Origin: Brachyspira murdochii DSM 12563
GTDB taxonomy: Bacteria > Spirochaetota > Brachyspiria > Brachyspirales > Brachyspiraceae
NCBI RefSeq assembly: GCF_000092845.1
Contig: NC_014150.1
Location: forward strand, 620,001-684,000
DNA: 64,000 nucleotides
Direction: 5' to 3'
Part shown: in pieces, positions 54,687 to 62,779 of the stretch
Position numbering within the stretch: position 1 is the stretch's first letter
Layout of the letters: each line of letters starts with the position of its first letter
The notes under the pieces: generated by a model
Told to the model about the DNA's origin: nothing
What the model saw: only the letters and a program-made list of their open reading frames with translations
Databases searched by the model: none
Position numbers and translations under genes: made by a program

Positions 54687-55147
54687 TAAAAAACAGTAAG
54701 TTACTTTTTATGAAGTATGCTTGCCATACAAAAAATTGAATTTTAAGGTGTGGGCATATAGAATATGTGTCTGCACCTAATTAAAAAAGTAATTGGGATT
54801 TTATAAAAAACAGAAATAATAATTAAACCCTTTAATCATAATAAGACATTTAATTTCTTTCTTCAAAACATAGATTATTTTTACTGGCAGGTATATAATA
54901 TTATATCCCTGCCATACAAAAAATTGAATTGATTACATAATATAAGCTGTAACAAAAAAAGTCAATATCTTTATCAATTTTTCTTTAAATAAATAACATA
55001 TATAATAGCAAATTATTTACTTTCAATATATAATCTTTAATATTTTTCATTTTTTAACGATTTTCTAATTTTACAAAAAATTTACATAAATTTACAAAGT
55101 TAACATAATGATTAATAAATATATTATTAAAGGGAAATTTTTTAGTT
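54687..55147 (+). repeat. Intergenic region with two hairpins and a 21-bp direct repeat
   Basis: A 21-bp word beginning TGCCATACAAAAAATTG occurs at 54722-54742 and again at 54910-54930. After the first is a 13-bp hairpin with G-U pairs at 54747-54777 (GGTGTGGGCATAT arm), a possible terminator of the lipoprotein gene. Before the second is a hairpin with GGCAGG (54886-54891) and CCTGCC (54908-54913) arms. The pairing of hairpin and repeat suggests a small duplicated element. No gene seen. Confidence 0.6.
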
Positions 55148-57130
55148 ATGTACATTTTTAAAAAACAAGACAATGACTTTAGAAACCTTACCAATGAAGA
55201 GATTAACTTTCTAAAATCGCAGGGCTGTTCTTCTCAGTCTTGGGAAAAAATACTAATCAAAAACGTAGATTTAAGCAGAATAAAAGATGTTCAGTTTCAT
55301 GGAAGAGTAAAAATTAATGCTCTTAACGGAAATGTCAGATATCATAAAAAACTTAAAGTACCAGCCTCTATTAACAGAGCCACTTTAATAGATGTATTTA
55401 TAAATGGAAATGTGTATATAAATAATATAGGAAGATTTATAGCCAATTACAAAATAGAAAAAGGCGTTATAATAGAAAATGCAGGCTCTATATATATGGA
55501 AGGAAAAAGCAGTTTTGGTAATGGTGTAGAGACTTCACCTATTATGGAAGGAGACGGAAGAAGTGTTAAAATATTTAATAGGCTTAATTCACATATAGCA
55601 TATTTAGTTGCAATACATAGACATAAAAAATTAATGCGTGAAAAAATTAATACTATAATAGATGAATATGCAAACCAAAAAACAAGAAAATTCGGCAAAA
55701 TTAAAAAATACGCAAAAATTATTAATGCAAGACTTATAAAAAACTCATTAATAGATCCATACACTACTATAGAAAATACCGATGAAATTAATAATACAAC
55801 AGTAATCAGTACAAAAGAATGTCCTTCATATATAGGAACTTCTGTTATATTAAAAGATTCTATTGTACTTAAAGGTGCAGATATTACAGACAGCACGGTA
55901 ATAAAAAAGGCTTTTATAGGCGAAGGTGTAAGACTTGCAAGGCAGTTTTCATGCGAGGATTCACTTCTTTTTGCCAACTGCGAAGGCGAGCATGGAGAGA
56001 TGTTCTCTATATTTGCAGGTCCTTATACTGTTACACATCATAAAGCAACACTTTTAATAGCCAGTCATTTTTCATTTTTTAATGCTGGAAGCGGAACTAA
56101 TCAAAGTAATCATATGTACAAATTAGGACCTTATCATCATGGTTTTATGGAGAGAGGATGCAAAACTGGAAGTAATTCATACATTTTATGGCCTTCTTAT
56201 ATAGGAGCTTTTTCAACCGTTATAGGTGCACATTATGATAATGTTGATACTTCGGATTTTCCTTTCTCATATATAACCGAGCATGGATATCATCAGACAA
56301 GACTAATACCTGCATTAAATTTATTCGGTGTTGGGCTTTCAAGAGATGAAAATAAATGGAAAGACAGAGACAGAAGAAAAGGCGATAAAAAAGATTTGAT
56401 AATATTTGATGTGTTTAGCCCATATACTGTTTCAAGAATGATTAAGTCTGAAGAGATATTAAAAAATATTAAAAAAGAAAATAACCATGATGATAAAAAC
56501 TTTTTAACATACAAAAATATGATAATAAAAAAATCCTCTTTAGATAAATATTCAAAAAGATATTCTATAGCAATAGATTTATACTTGCATAACAAAATAC
56601 TTTCATATATAAAAAGTTCCAAAAATATAGATGAGATAATATCAAATTTAGAATATGATAAAAATAATGTATTTGATAATTGGTCTGATATTGGAGGGCT
56701 TATATGTGCTAAAGATAGAGTTGATAACATAATAAAAGACTTAGAAAATGACAAAATAAATGATATAAAAACTCTTACAGAAGCGTTTGAAAAATTATAC
56801 AATATATACTCTGAAGATGAAAAATCTTGGGTTATGAACTGTATTAAATCAAGATATAATATAGAAAGTATTAATAAAGATAATATAAAAAAATTATTAG
56901 ATGAGCATAAGATATTATTAGAAAAAGCATATGATATCTTTTATAAAGATGTTGAAAAAGAGTATGATATAGCAAAAATGGTTAGTGCGGGAATAGATGA
57001 TAAAACTATGATGGAAAAAGATTTTGAGGCTGTAAGAGGCACTGTCAATGAAAATACTTTTGTTGTAAAATATAAAAAAGACATGGAAAATAAAATAAAT
57101 GATATTAATAATTTAATTAATATATTATAA
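55148..57130 (+). CDS. DUF4954 family protein with left-handed beta-helix region
   Basis: A 660-residue protein. An N-terminal part (1-120) carries short periodic strands (NGNVRYHKKLKVPAS, IDVFINGNVYINN); the middle has a stretch typical of hexapeptide-repeat beta-helices (TVISTKECPSYIGTSVILKD, SIVLKGADITDSTVI), then a His/Gly-rich block (NQSNHMYKLGPYHHGFMERG, GAHYDNVDTSDFPF) that may be an active site. The C-terminal 200 residues are helical. The layout fits DUF4954, known mainly from Bacteroidetes and spirochaetes, with sugar-nucleotide or acyl transferase-like folds. Function is not established. It starts a probable unit with prmA and proA (25 and 41 bp gaps). Confidence 0.7.
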   Translation: MYIFKKQDNDFRNLTNEEINFLKSQGCSSQSWEKILIKNVDLSRIKDVQFHGRVKINALNGNVRYHKKLKVPASINRATLIDVFINGNVYINNIGRFIANYKIEKGVIIENAGSIYMEGKSSFGNGVETSPIMEGDGRSVKIFNRLNSHIAYLVAIHRHKKLMREKINTIIDEYANQKTRKFGKIKKYAKIINARLIKNSLIDPYTTIENTDEINNTTVISTKECPSYIGTSVILKDSIVLKGADITDSTVIKKAFIGEGVRLARQFSCEDSLLFANCEGEHGEMFSIFAGPYTVTHHKATLLIASHFSFFNAGSGTNQSNHMYKLGPYHHGFMERGCKTGSNSYILWPSYIGAFSTVIGAHYDNVDTSDFPFSYITEHGYHQTRLIPALNLFGVGLSRDENKWKDRDRRKGDKKDLIIFDVFSPYTVSRMIKSEEILKNIKKENNHDDKNFLTYKNMIIKKSSLDKYSKRYSIAIDLYLHNKILSYIKSSKNIDEIISNLEYDKNNVFDNWSDIGGLICAKDRVDNIIKDLENDKINDIKTLTEAFEKLYNIYSEDEKSWVMNCIKSRYNIESINKDNIKKLLDEHKILLEKAYDIFYKDVEKEYDIAKMVSAGIDDKTMMEKDFEAVRGTVNENTFVVKYKKDMENKINDINNLINIL

Positions 57131-57155
57131 TATATAAAAAATATTTGGAGTTGTT

Positions 57156-58025
57156 ATGCTGATATATTCATTATCTATAAAATTAGAAAGAGGGTTTGAG
57201 GATATAATAGAGGCTGTTATAGAAAGCGGTCAATTAAATATATTGGGTTTTAATATAGAGTTTCCTGTAGAAGACAGCAATTCATCTATAGTAAATATAT
57301 ATAATGAAAGCGAAAGTATATTAAAAAATAATCTCTCTATAATAGAAGAAAATATAAAAGATATCGCAAATTACACTTTAACTACAAAACAGCTAAAATC
57401 AGAGGAGTATTTAACTTCATATATAGAGTTCTTAAAACCTTTTGATATTGGAAATATAACTATAGTACCAAACTTAAAAGATTTTCATAATGAAGAAAGT
57501 GCTAATCCTCTTTATATAGCAAAACAGTATGCATTTGGAACAGGTACTCATGAAACTACTTCTCTTGCTCTTGAGATGATTAATGAATATGCTAATAATA
57601 ACGATATAGCCCCAAAGAGTATTGCTGATATTGGATGCGGAAGCGGTATATTATCATTATTTGCATACAAACTTGGTGCTAGAAATATTACTTCAATAGA
57701 TATAGACAATGACGCTGTTAATTGTACTCTTGATAATGCTTCATATAATGATATAAAAATAGATAATGTTATACTTGGAAATGCTAAAGATTTAATTAAT
57801 ATGAATCTTAAATTTGATTTGGTTATTGCCAATATAGAAACCGATATATTAATAGAAATACTTCCAGACTTAAAATCTTTATTAAAACAAGATTCTGATT
57901 TAATATTGTCCGGAATACTATTAGAAAAAGAATCATTTATGAAAAATGCTATAAGAGAAAATAAACTCAATATTATTTTAAGAAAATCAAAAAATGATTG
58001 GGTATCTTTAATGCTTAAACAATAA
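57156..58025 (+). CDS. prmA: Ribosomal protein L11 methyltransferase
   Basis: SAM-dependent trimethylation of ribosomal protein L11. 289 residues. The PrmA-specific YAFGTGTHETTSLALEMINE precedes motif I IADIGCGSGILSLFAYKLGA, and DLVIANIETDILIEILPDL is the catalytic-domain acidic block. The N-terminal substrate-binding domain is shorter and more divergent than in Proteobacteria. Between the DUF4954 gene and proA. Confidence 0.9.
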   Translation: MLIYSLSIKLERGFEDIIEAVIESGQLNILGFNIEFPVEDSNSSIVNIYNESESILKNNLSIIEENIKDIANYTLTTKQLKSEEYLTSYIEFLKPFDIGNITIVPNLKDFHNEESANPLYIAKQYAFGTGTHETTSLALEMINEYANNNDIAPKSIADIGCGSGILSLFAYKLGARNITSIDIDNDAVNCTLDNASYNDIKIDNVILGNAKDLINMNLKFDLVIANIETDILIEILPDLKSLLKQDSDLILSGILLEKESFMKNAIRENKLNIILRKSKNDWVSLMLKQ

Positions 58026-58066
58026 ATGATTAAAAAATAAAATAATAAAAATTTACGGAGTATATT

Positions 58067-59365
58067 ATGGAATTAATAGATTTAGTAAAAAATGCAAAAG
58101 AAGCAGCGTATATATTACAATCGCTTGATACTGATATAAAAAACAAAGCCTTACTTGAAATAGCTAAAAAAATAGAAGAAAATAAAGATAAAATATTTGA
58201 AGCTAATAAAAAAGATTTAGAATACGCTCAAAAACTTCTTTATGAAAATAAAATTTCTAAATCAATGTTCAACAGATTAAAACTAGATGAAAATAAATTA
58301 ATAGATGTTGTTTCTGGTATAAGAGATGTTGTAAAACTTGAAGACCCTATTAATAAAGTATTATTGGAAACTGAGCTTGACGATAATTTAATATTAAAAA
58401 AAATATCCTGCCCTATTGGATTAATCGCTGTAATATTTGAAGCCCGCCCAGACGTTATATCACAAATATCTTCTTTATGTATCAAATCTTCTAATGCTGT
58501 TATACTCAAAGGAGGAAGCGAGGGAGAAAATACTAATAAAGCGATATTTAATATAATAGAAGAAACTCTAAACAATATAAAAGAATTTCCAAAACACTCT
58601 GTTAATTTAGTATTCACAAGAGAGGATATAAAAGAATTATTATCAATGGACAAATATATTGATCTTATAATACCAAGAGGAGGCAACAGTTTAGTACAGT
58701 ATATAAAGTCAAATACCAATATACCTGTATTAGGACATGCTGACGGTATATGCCATTTATATATAGACGAATCTGCCAATCAGGAAAAGGCTTTAAAAAT
58801 ATGTTTGGACTCAAAGGCTCAGTATCCAAGTGCCTGCAATGCTGTTGAAACCATACTCGTAAATAAGAATATTGCTTCAGAATATTTGCCAAAACTTTAT
58901 AATTTATTCAAAGAAAATGAAATAAAGATGAACGGTGATGAAGAAGTAAAAAAAATACTCAATCAATCAGATGTAGGAGAAGTAAAAGAGTGGCATTTGG
59001 AATATGGAGACAAAGAAGTATCATTAAAAATAGTAGAAGATACAGAAGAAGCATACAATCATATAAACAAATACGGCTCTCATCATACAGACTCAATCAT
59101 ATCAGAAGATAAAAACAATATAGAAAAGTTTATGACATTTGTTGATTCTGCCAATGTGTACTCTAATGCTTCAACAAGATTTTCAGACGGATTTAGATAC
59201 GGTTTCGGTGCGGAAGTAGGAATATCTACAAATAAAACGCATGCAAGAGGTCCTGTAGGTTTAGAAGGTTTAACAATATACAAATACAAAATTTTTGGCA
59301 GCTATCAGATAGTTAATGATTACGTTAATCATAAATCTAGCTTCAAGCATAAGAGAATAAAATAA
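58067..59365 (+). CDS. proA: Gamma-glutamyl phosphate reductase
   Basis: NADPH-dependent reduction of gamma-glutamyl phosphate to glutamate semialdehyde in proline synthesis. 432 residues, aldehyde-dehydrogenase fold. The catalytic Cys lies in AQYPSACNAVETILVNK (about residue 255), with GLIAVIFEARPDVISQ, SNAVILKGGSEGENTN and a C-terminal GLEGLTIYKYKIFGSYQIV. proB is not adjacent. It ends the DUF4954-prmA-proA series at a strong terminator. Confidence 0.95.
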   Translation: MELIDLVKNAKEAAYILQSLDTDIKNKALLEIAKKIEENKDKIFEANKKDLEYAQKLLYENKISKSMFNRLKLDENKLIDVVSGIRDVVKLEDPINKVLLETELDDNLILKKISCPIGLIAVIFEARPDVISQISSLCIKSSNAVILKGGSEGENTNKAIFNIIEETLNNIKEFPKHSVNLVFTREDIKELLSMDKYIDLIIPRGGNSLVQYIKSNTNIPVLGHADGICHLYIDESANQEKALKICLDSKAQYPSACNAVETILVNKNIASEYLPKLYNLFKENEIKMNGDEEVKKILNQSDVGEVKEWHLEYGDKEVSLKIVEDTEEAYNHINKYGSHHTDSIISEDKNNIEKFMTFVDSANVYSNASTRFSDGFRYGFGAEVGISTNKTHARGPVGLEGLTIYKYKIFGSYQIVNDYVNHKSSFKHKRIK

Positions 59366-59383
59366 TCAAATAGAATATAAAAA

Positions 59384-59422
59384 ACAAGCTGATAACTTCA
59401 AAATTATCAGCTTGTTTTTATT
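59384..59422 (+). terminator. Terminator after proA
   Basis: Perfect 12-bp arms ACAAGCTGATAA (59384-59395) and TTATCAGCTTGT (59404-59415), then TTTTATTTTTT. The arms share AGCTGATAAC with the hairpin repeats before argJ. Confidence 0.9.
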
Positions 59423-59436
59423 TTTTAATATTTTAT

Positions 59437-59838
59437 TTAGCTTACTTTTTCAAAATAATAAGTTATGCCGGATACACTTCCATAACTTATTTCACATTCT
59501 CTATCACTTGTAAAATAAAATGTAATATTTCCTAAAATTGGAAGATTTGGTATAACTAACTCATAATAACTTTTTTCATTATACTTCTCATTATCCCAAT
59601 TATCAATATAATGAGTGCTATATGAGCCGTCATCGTTATAAAAAGTTAATATACCATAAGAAGAAATAGTAAATCTTTGTCTGTAATTATCATTATTTCT
59701 CCAAGTACCTCTTAAATCATAAGGTCTAAATTTTGATGCAGAGTTAAACAATGATGAGCATGATGTCAAAAATAAAGATGTTAATGAAAGAAGCAGCATT
59801 AACAATATAAATTTTACAATTCTTTTTTTATTAATCAT
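59437..59838 (-). CDS. Small lipoprotein
   Basis: A 133-residue protein with a basic/hydrophobic signal (RIVKFILLMLLLSLTSLFL) and lipobox LTSC (Cys27). The mature part, from LRGTWRNNDNYRQRFTISSYG, has alternating strands and aromatic residues like a small lipocalin-style or DUF-type domain; no name can be given. AGGAGG-like signal precedes the ATG. Convergent with proA. Confidence 0.6.
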   Translation of the reverse strand: MINKKRIVKFILLMLLLSLTSLFLTSCSSLFNSASKFRPYDLRGTWRNNDNYRQRFTISSYGILTFYNDDGSYSTHYIDNWDNEKYNEKSYYELVIPNLPILGNITFYFTSDRECEISYGSVSGITYYFEKVS

Positions 59839-60038
59839 ATATAAACCTCCTGTATATTGTTATAATACAATATACACTCCTATAATATATATTATAAAAA
59901 TTTTGTCAATACAGTAAAAAAAATATATAATCTAAGATAATTATATTATTTAACATAATGTAAATATTTCATACATAAAAATTCAACCCCATAAATACTT
60001 TTTATTAATATTATAATTAATCTAGTATAATAAAAATT

Positions 60039-60236
60039 ATGAAAGATTTAGAAAAATTGAAGTATATATTAAATGAACCTATAACTGTTAATAATTTAAA
60101 TAGAATTAATGATTACTTTATACGCTATCTGTTTTCTCATAGTAGAAATGAAAATATAGTTTTAAATTTTATTAATGAATTAACAGGTTGGTATAAAAGA
60201 AATAGAAGAACTATAATAAGTATAAAAAGGCAGTAG
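60039..60236 (+). pseudogene. Rpn-family nuclease N-terminal remnant
   Basis: A 65-codon frame. After a 20-residue leader its LNRINDYFIRYLFSHSRNEN and ivLNFINELT block matches the N-terminus of Rpn/PD-(D/E)XK transposase-like proteins, as does the pseudogene at 31488-31839. The sequence then diverges (WYKRNRRTIISIKRQ) and stops at a terminator hairpin, so the catalytic region is missing. Likely a remnant, or less likely a retained small protein. Confidence 0.55.
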
Positions 60237-60272
60237 ACTTTTATTAAATCTCCTGCCTTTCATTTTTTGACT
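60226..60272 (+). terminator. Hairpin terminator after the Rpn remnant
   Basis: Arms AAAGGCAG (60226-60233) and CTGCCTTT (60253-60260) followed by CATTTTTT. Confidence 0.65.
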
Positions 60273-60405
60273 TAAAAAGAATTATTAAAAAACTTACCTG
60301 TTAACTATATTAAATTAATATTATGAGCATTTCTATAACATTATTAGTATCAATTTCTAAATCACCTTTAATATTTCATAGTCAGAATTTACTTATGATA
60401 ATTTT

Positions 60406-60741
60406 TTAATTTGCAGCTACTTTAAATACCAAAACTACCAAAAGAACAACTATTAAAATTCCTATTACTCCTACTATTAATAGTCCCCATTTTATGAACT
60501 TTATTATTTTTCTTATGGAACTATTAGCCTCTACAACACCATTCTGTATGCCGTTAAGCCCTCCTGCCAAAAGAAATAATGCATCCTCAAACCAGCCTAA
60601 TACTGGCAAAACATCAGGCACTAAATCTACAGGCGAAACCATATATATACCTGCCAATATCAAAGGTATCCAAGGAACTACTCCAGACTGTGCAGGCTTA
60701 TCATTATTGTTAGTATTGTTAGTATTATCATAATCACTCAT
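60406..60741 (-). CDS. DUF1232 (YkvA-like) membrane protein
   Basis: A 111-residue protein. After an Asn-rich cytoplasmic tail comes the DUF1232 signature, AGIYMVSPVDLVPDVLPVLG followed by WFEDALFL, and a C-terminal hydrophobic helix (WGLLIVGVIGILIVVLLVVL). DUF1232 proteins are small, often membrane-linked, of unclear role. It is a single gene, divergent from parA. Confidence 0.8.
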   Translation of the reverse strand: MSDYDNTNNTNNNDKPAQSGVVPWIPLILAGIYMVSPVDLVPDVLPVLGWFEDALFLLAGGLNGIQNGVVEANSSIRKIIKFIKWGLLIVGVIGILIVVLLVVLVFKVAAN

Positions 60742-60896
60742 AAAATACTCCTATTTTAATTTATAATTAAATATACTTAAATTAAACAAAAATTAATTTA
60801 ATATATCATTAAATTAATATATATTATAATATAAATTTGTCAATACTTTATGTAAATTTTATATATTTTTAAGTATGAAATTAGATAATAAAAAAC

Positions 60897-60924
60897 TTGA
60901 TAAAATGCCCGATTTTGATATAAT
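60897..60924 (+). promoter_or_regulatory. parA promoter
   Basis: TTGATA (60897-60902), 16 bases, TATAAT (60919-60924), about 40 bp before the parA ATG. A weaker TTGTCA/TATATA pair is at 60837-60865. Confidence 0.6.
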
Positions 60925-60964
60925 AATGTAATTTCATGATAGTTTTTAGTTTAAGGATATATTT

Positions 60965-61729
60965 ATGTCTAAAGTTATAGCCATAGTAAATCAAAAAGGC
61001 GGAGTTGGAAAAACAACTACAGCAGTTAATCTAAGTGCAAGCATAGCAAAAATGGGTCATAAAACTCTTCTTATAGATATAGACCCTCAAGCCAATGCTT
61101 GTTTGGGTATCGGCATTACAAGAGATAAGATGAAAAAAAGTGTATACGACCTATTAATAGGAGAAGCTAGTACAAAAGAAGTGATAATGCCTACATATCA
61201 AGAAAATTTATTTCTAATACCTGCGGACTCCGATTTGGTTGGGGCTCAGATAGAACTTGTTAATGAAATAGCCAGAGAATACAAATTAAAAAAAGCTATA
61301 GAAACTGTAAAAAATGACTATGAATATATTATTATAGACTGTCCCCCTACTTTAGGTATACTAACTCTTAATGCTCTAACTGCTGCAGATTCTGTTCTTA
61401 TACCTATACAATGTGAGTTTTACGCTTTAGACGGAGTAGCTGAACTTAATAACACTATAGCACTTGTAAAAGAAAATCTTAATAAAGAATTAAAAATAGA
61501 GGGTGTACTTCTTACTATGTATGATGCTAGAACAAAATTAGCTTCTGATGTAGTAAAAGAGGTTGTAAATTTCTTTAAAGAAAAGACATATAAAACTATG
61601 ATACCTAGAAATGTGCGTTTAAGTGAAGCTCCTTCATACGGCAAGGCTATAAGTGATTATGATAAGGACTGTGTGGGAGCTAGGAGCTACAGAGAGTTTG
61701 CTAAAGAGTTTATTGAAAAATCTAAATAA
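60965..61729 (+). CDS. parA: Chromosome-partitioning ATPase ParA (Soj)
   Basis: A 254-residue deviant Walker-A ATPase that patterns on the nucleoid and moves ParB-parS complexes. KGGVGKTTTAVNLSASIA holds the signature lysine of the deviant P-loop; DIDPQANAC, YIIIDCPPTLGILTLNAL and IPIQCEFYALDGVAEL are also family blocks. AAGGA precedes the ATG. The chromosomal (short, no HTH) form. parB follows 102 bp downstream. Confidence 0.95.
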   Translation: MSKVIAIVNQKGGVGKTTTAVNLSASIAKMGHKTLLIDIDPQANACLGIGITRDKMKKSVYDLLIGEASTKEVIMPTYQENLFLIPADSDLVGAQIELVNEIAREYKLKKAIETVKNDYEYIIIDCPPTLGILTLNALTAADSVLIPIQCEFYALDGVAELNNTIALVKENLNKELKIEGVLLTMYDARTKLASDVVKEVVNFFKEKTYKTMIPRNVRLSEAPSYGKAISDYDKDCVGARSYREFAKEFIEKSK

Positions 61730-61831
61730 AAATATAAACAATAAAAAGTAAACAACAATAAAGTTTATTAAAAATAAAAAAATGATATAATTATTATGTT
61801 TACTAAAATTAAATAAATATAAGAGGGTTTT

Positions 61832-62770
61832 ATGAGCAGAAAAGGCGGACTTGGCGGTCAGGGTATGAATGCATTAATAAAATCTGCTGACAGTGAAATT
61901 AGAAAAGCAGCTGAAGAGGCAGAAAAAAGAGGAGTATTAGAAGTAAATATTTCACTTATAGATGTAAATCCAGACCAGCCTAGAAAAATATTCAATGAAG
62001 AAGAAATACAGGGACTTGCAGAATCTATAAGAGAGAACGGACTTATAAACCCTATTACTTTAAGAGAAAAAGACGGTCAGTATCAGATTATATCAGGCGA
62101 GCGAAGATTCAGAGCATTTAAATTTTTAAATAGAGATAAAGTACCTGCATTAGTGCTGGAAAATATAGATGACTCAAAAATGCTTGAACTTACGCTTGTA
62201 GAAAATATACAAAGAGCCGATTTAAATGCTATAGAAATAGCAAGAAGCTACAAAAAATTAATATACGATTTAAATATCAAACAGGAAGAATTGGCAAATC
62301 GTGTTGGAAAAAGCAGAAGCACAATATCAAATTCAATGCGTATATTAGATTTGAGTGAAAATATACAAAACTTAATATTAGAATCTAAAATTACAGAAGG
62401 TCATGCTAGAGCTATATTATCATTAACTGATGAAAATGAAAGAGAAGCATTTGCAAAAGAAATAGTAGAAAACGGATATTCAGTAAGAGAATGTGAAAAA
62501 ATAGCAAAAGAAAGAAAAAATGAAAATAACCAACAGGAAAATAATCAAAAAGATACAAAAAAAGAAATAAAAAAAGACCCTAATATAAGACAATTAGAAA
62601 ATGATTTGGAAAAAATATTTTCTACGAAAGTTAATGTTATAGATAAAAACGGCAAAGAAGGGAAAATAGTTATAGAATACTACAGCAGCGATGATTTATC
62701 AAGAATTATGGATATGCTTGATAAAATACATGAAAGAGAAAACAGTACAATACCTACTCTTGAATATTAG
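61832..62770 (+). CDS. parB: Chromosome-partitioning protein ParB (Spo0J)
   Basis: A 312-residue DNA-binding CTPase. The N-terminal ParB/Srx domain has VNPDQPRKIFNEEEIQGLAE, GERRFRAFKF and TLVENIQRADLNAIEIARSY; the helix-turn-helix is KQEELANRVGKSRSTISNSM; a Lys/Asn-rich linker (about 225-245) leads to a C-terminal dimerisation domain. No perfect parS (TGTTTCACGTGAAACA-like) was seen in the window. The next gene starts 9 bp downstream, probably co-transcribed. Confidence 0.94.
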   Translation: MSRKGGLGGQGMNALIKSADSEIRKAAEEAEKRGVLEVNISLIDVNPDQPRKIFNEEEIQGLAESIRENGLINPITLREKDGQYQIISGERRFRAFKFLNRDKVPALVLENIDDSKMLELTLVENIQRADLNAIEIARSYKKLIYDLNIKQEELANRVGKSRSTISNSMRILDLSENIQNLILESKITEGHARAILSLTDENEREAFAKEIVENGYSVRECEKIAKERKNENNQQENNQKDTKKEIKKDPNIRQLENDLEKIFSTKVNVIDKNGKEGKIVIEYYSSDDLSRIMDMLDKIHERENSTIPTLEY

Positions 62771-62779
62771 GGAGAAAAT

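Noticed and set aside
60875-60931. 18-codon ORF before parA
   Set aside because: No ribosome site, and it overlaps the better parA promoter at 60,897-60,924. Not supported as a leader peptide.
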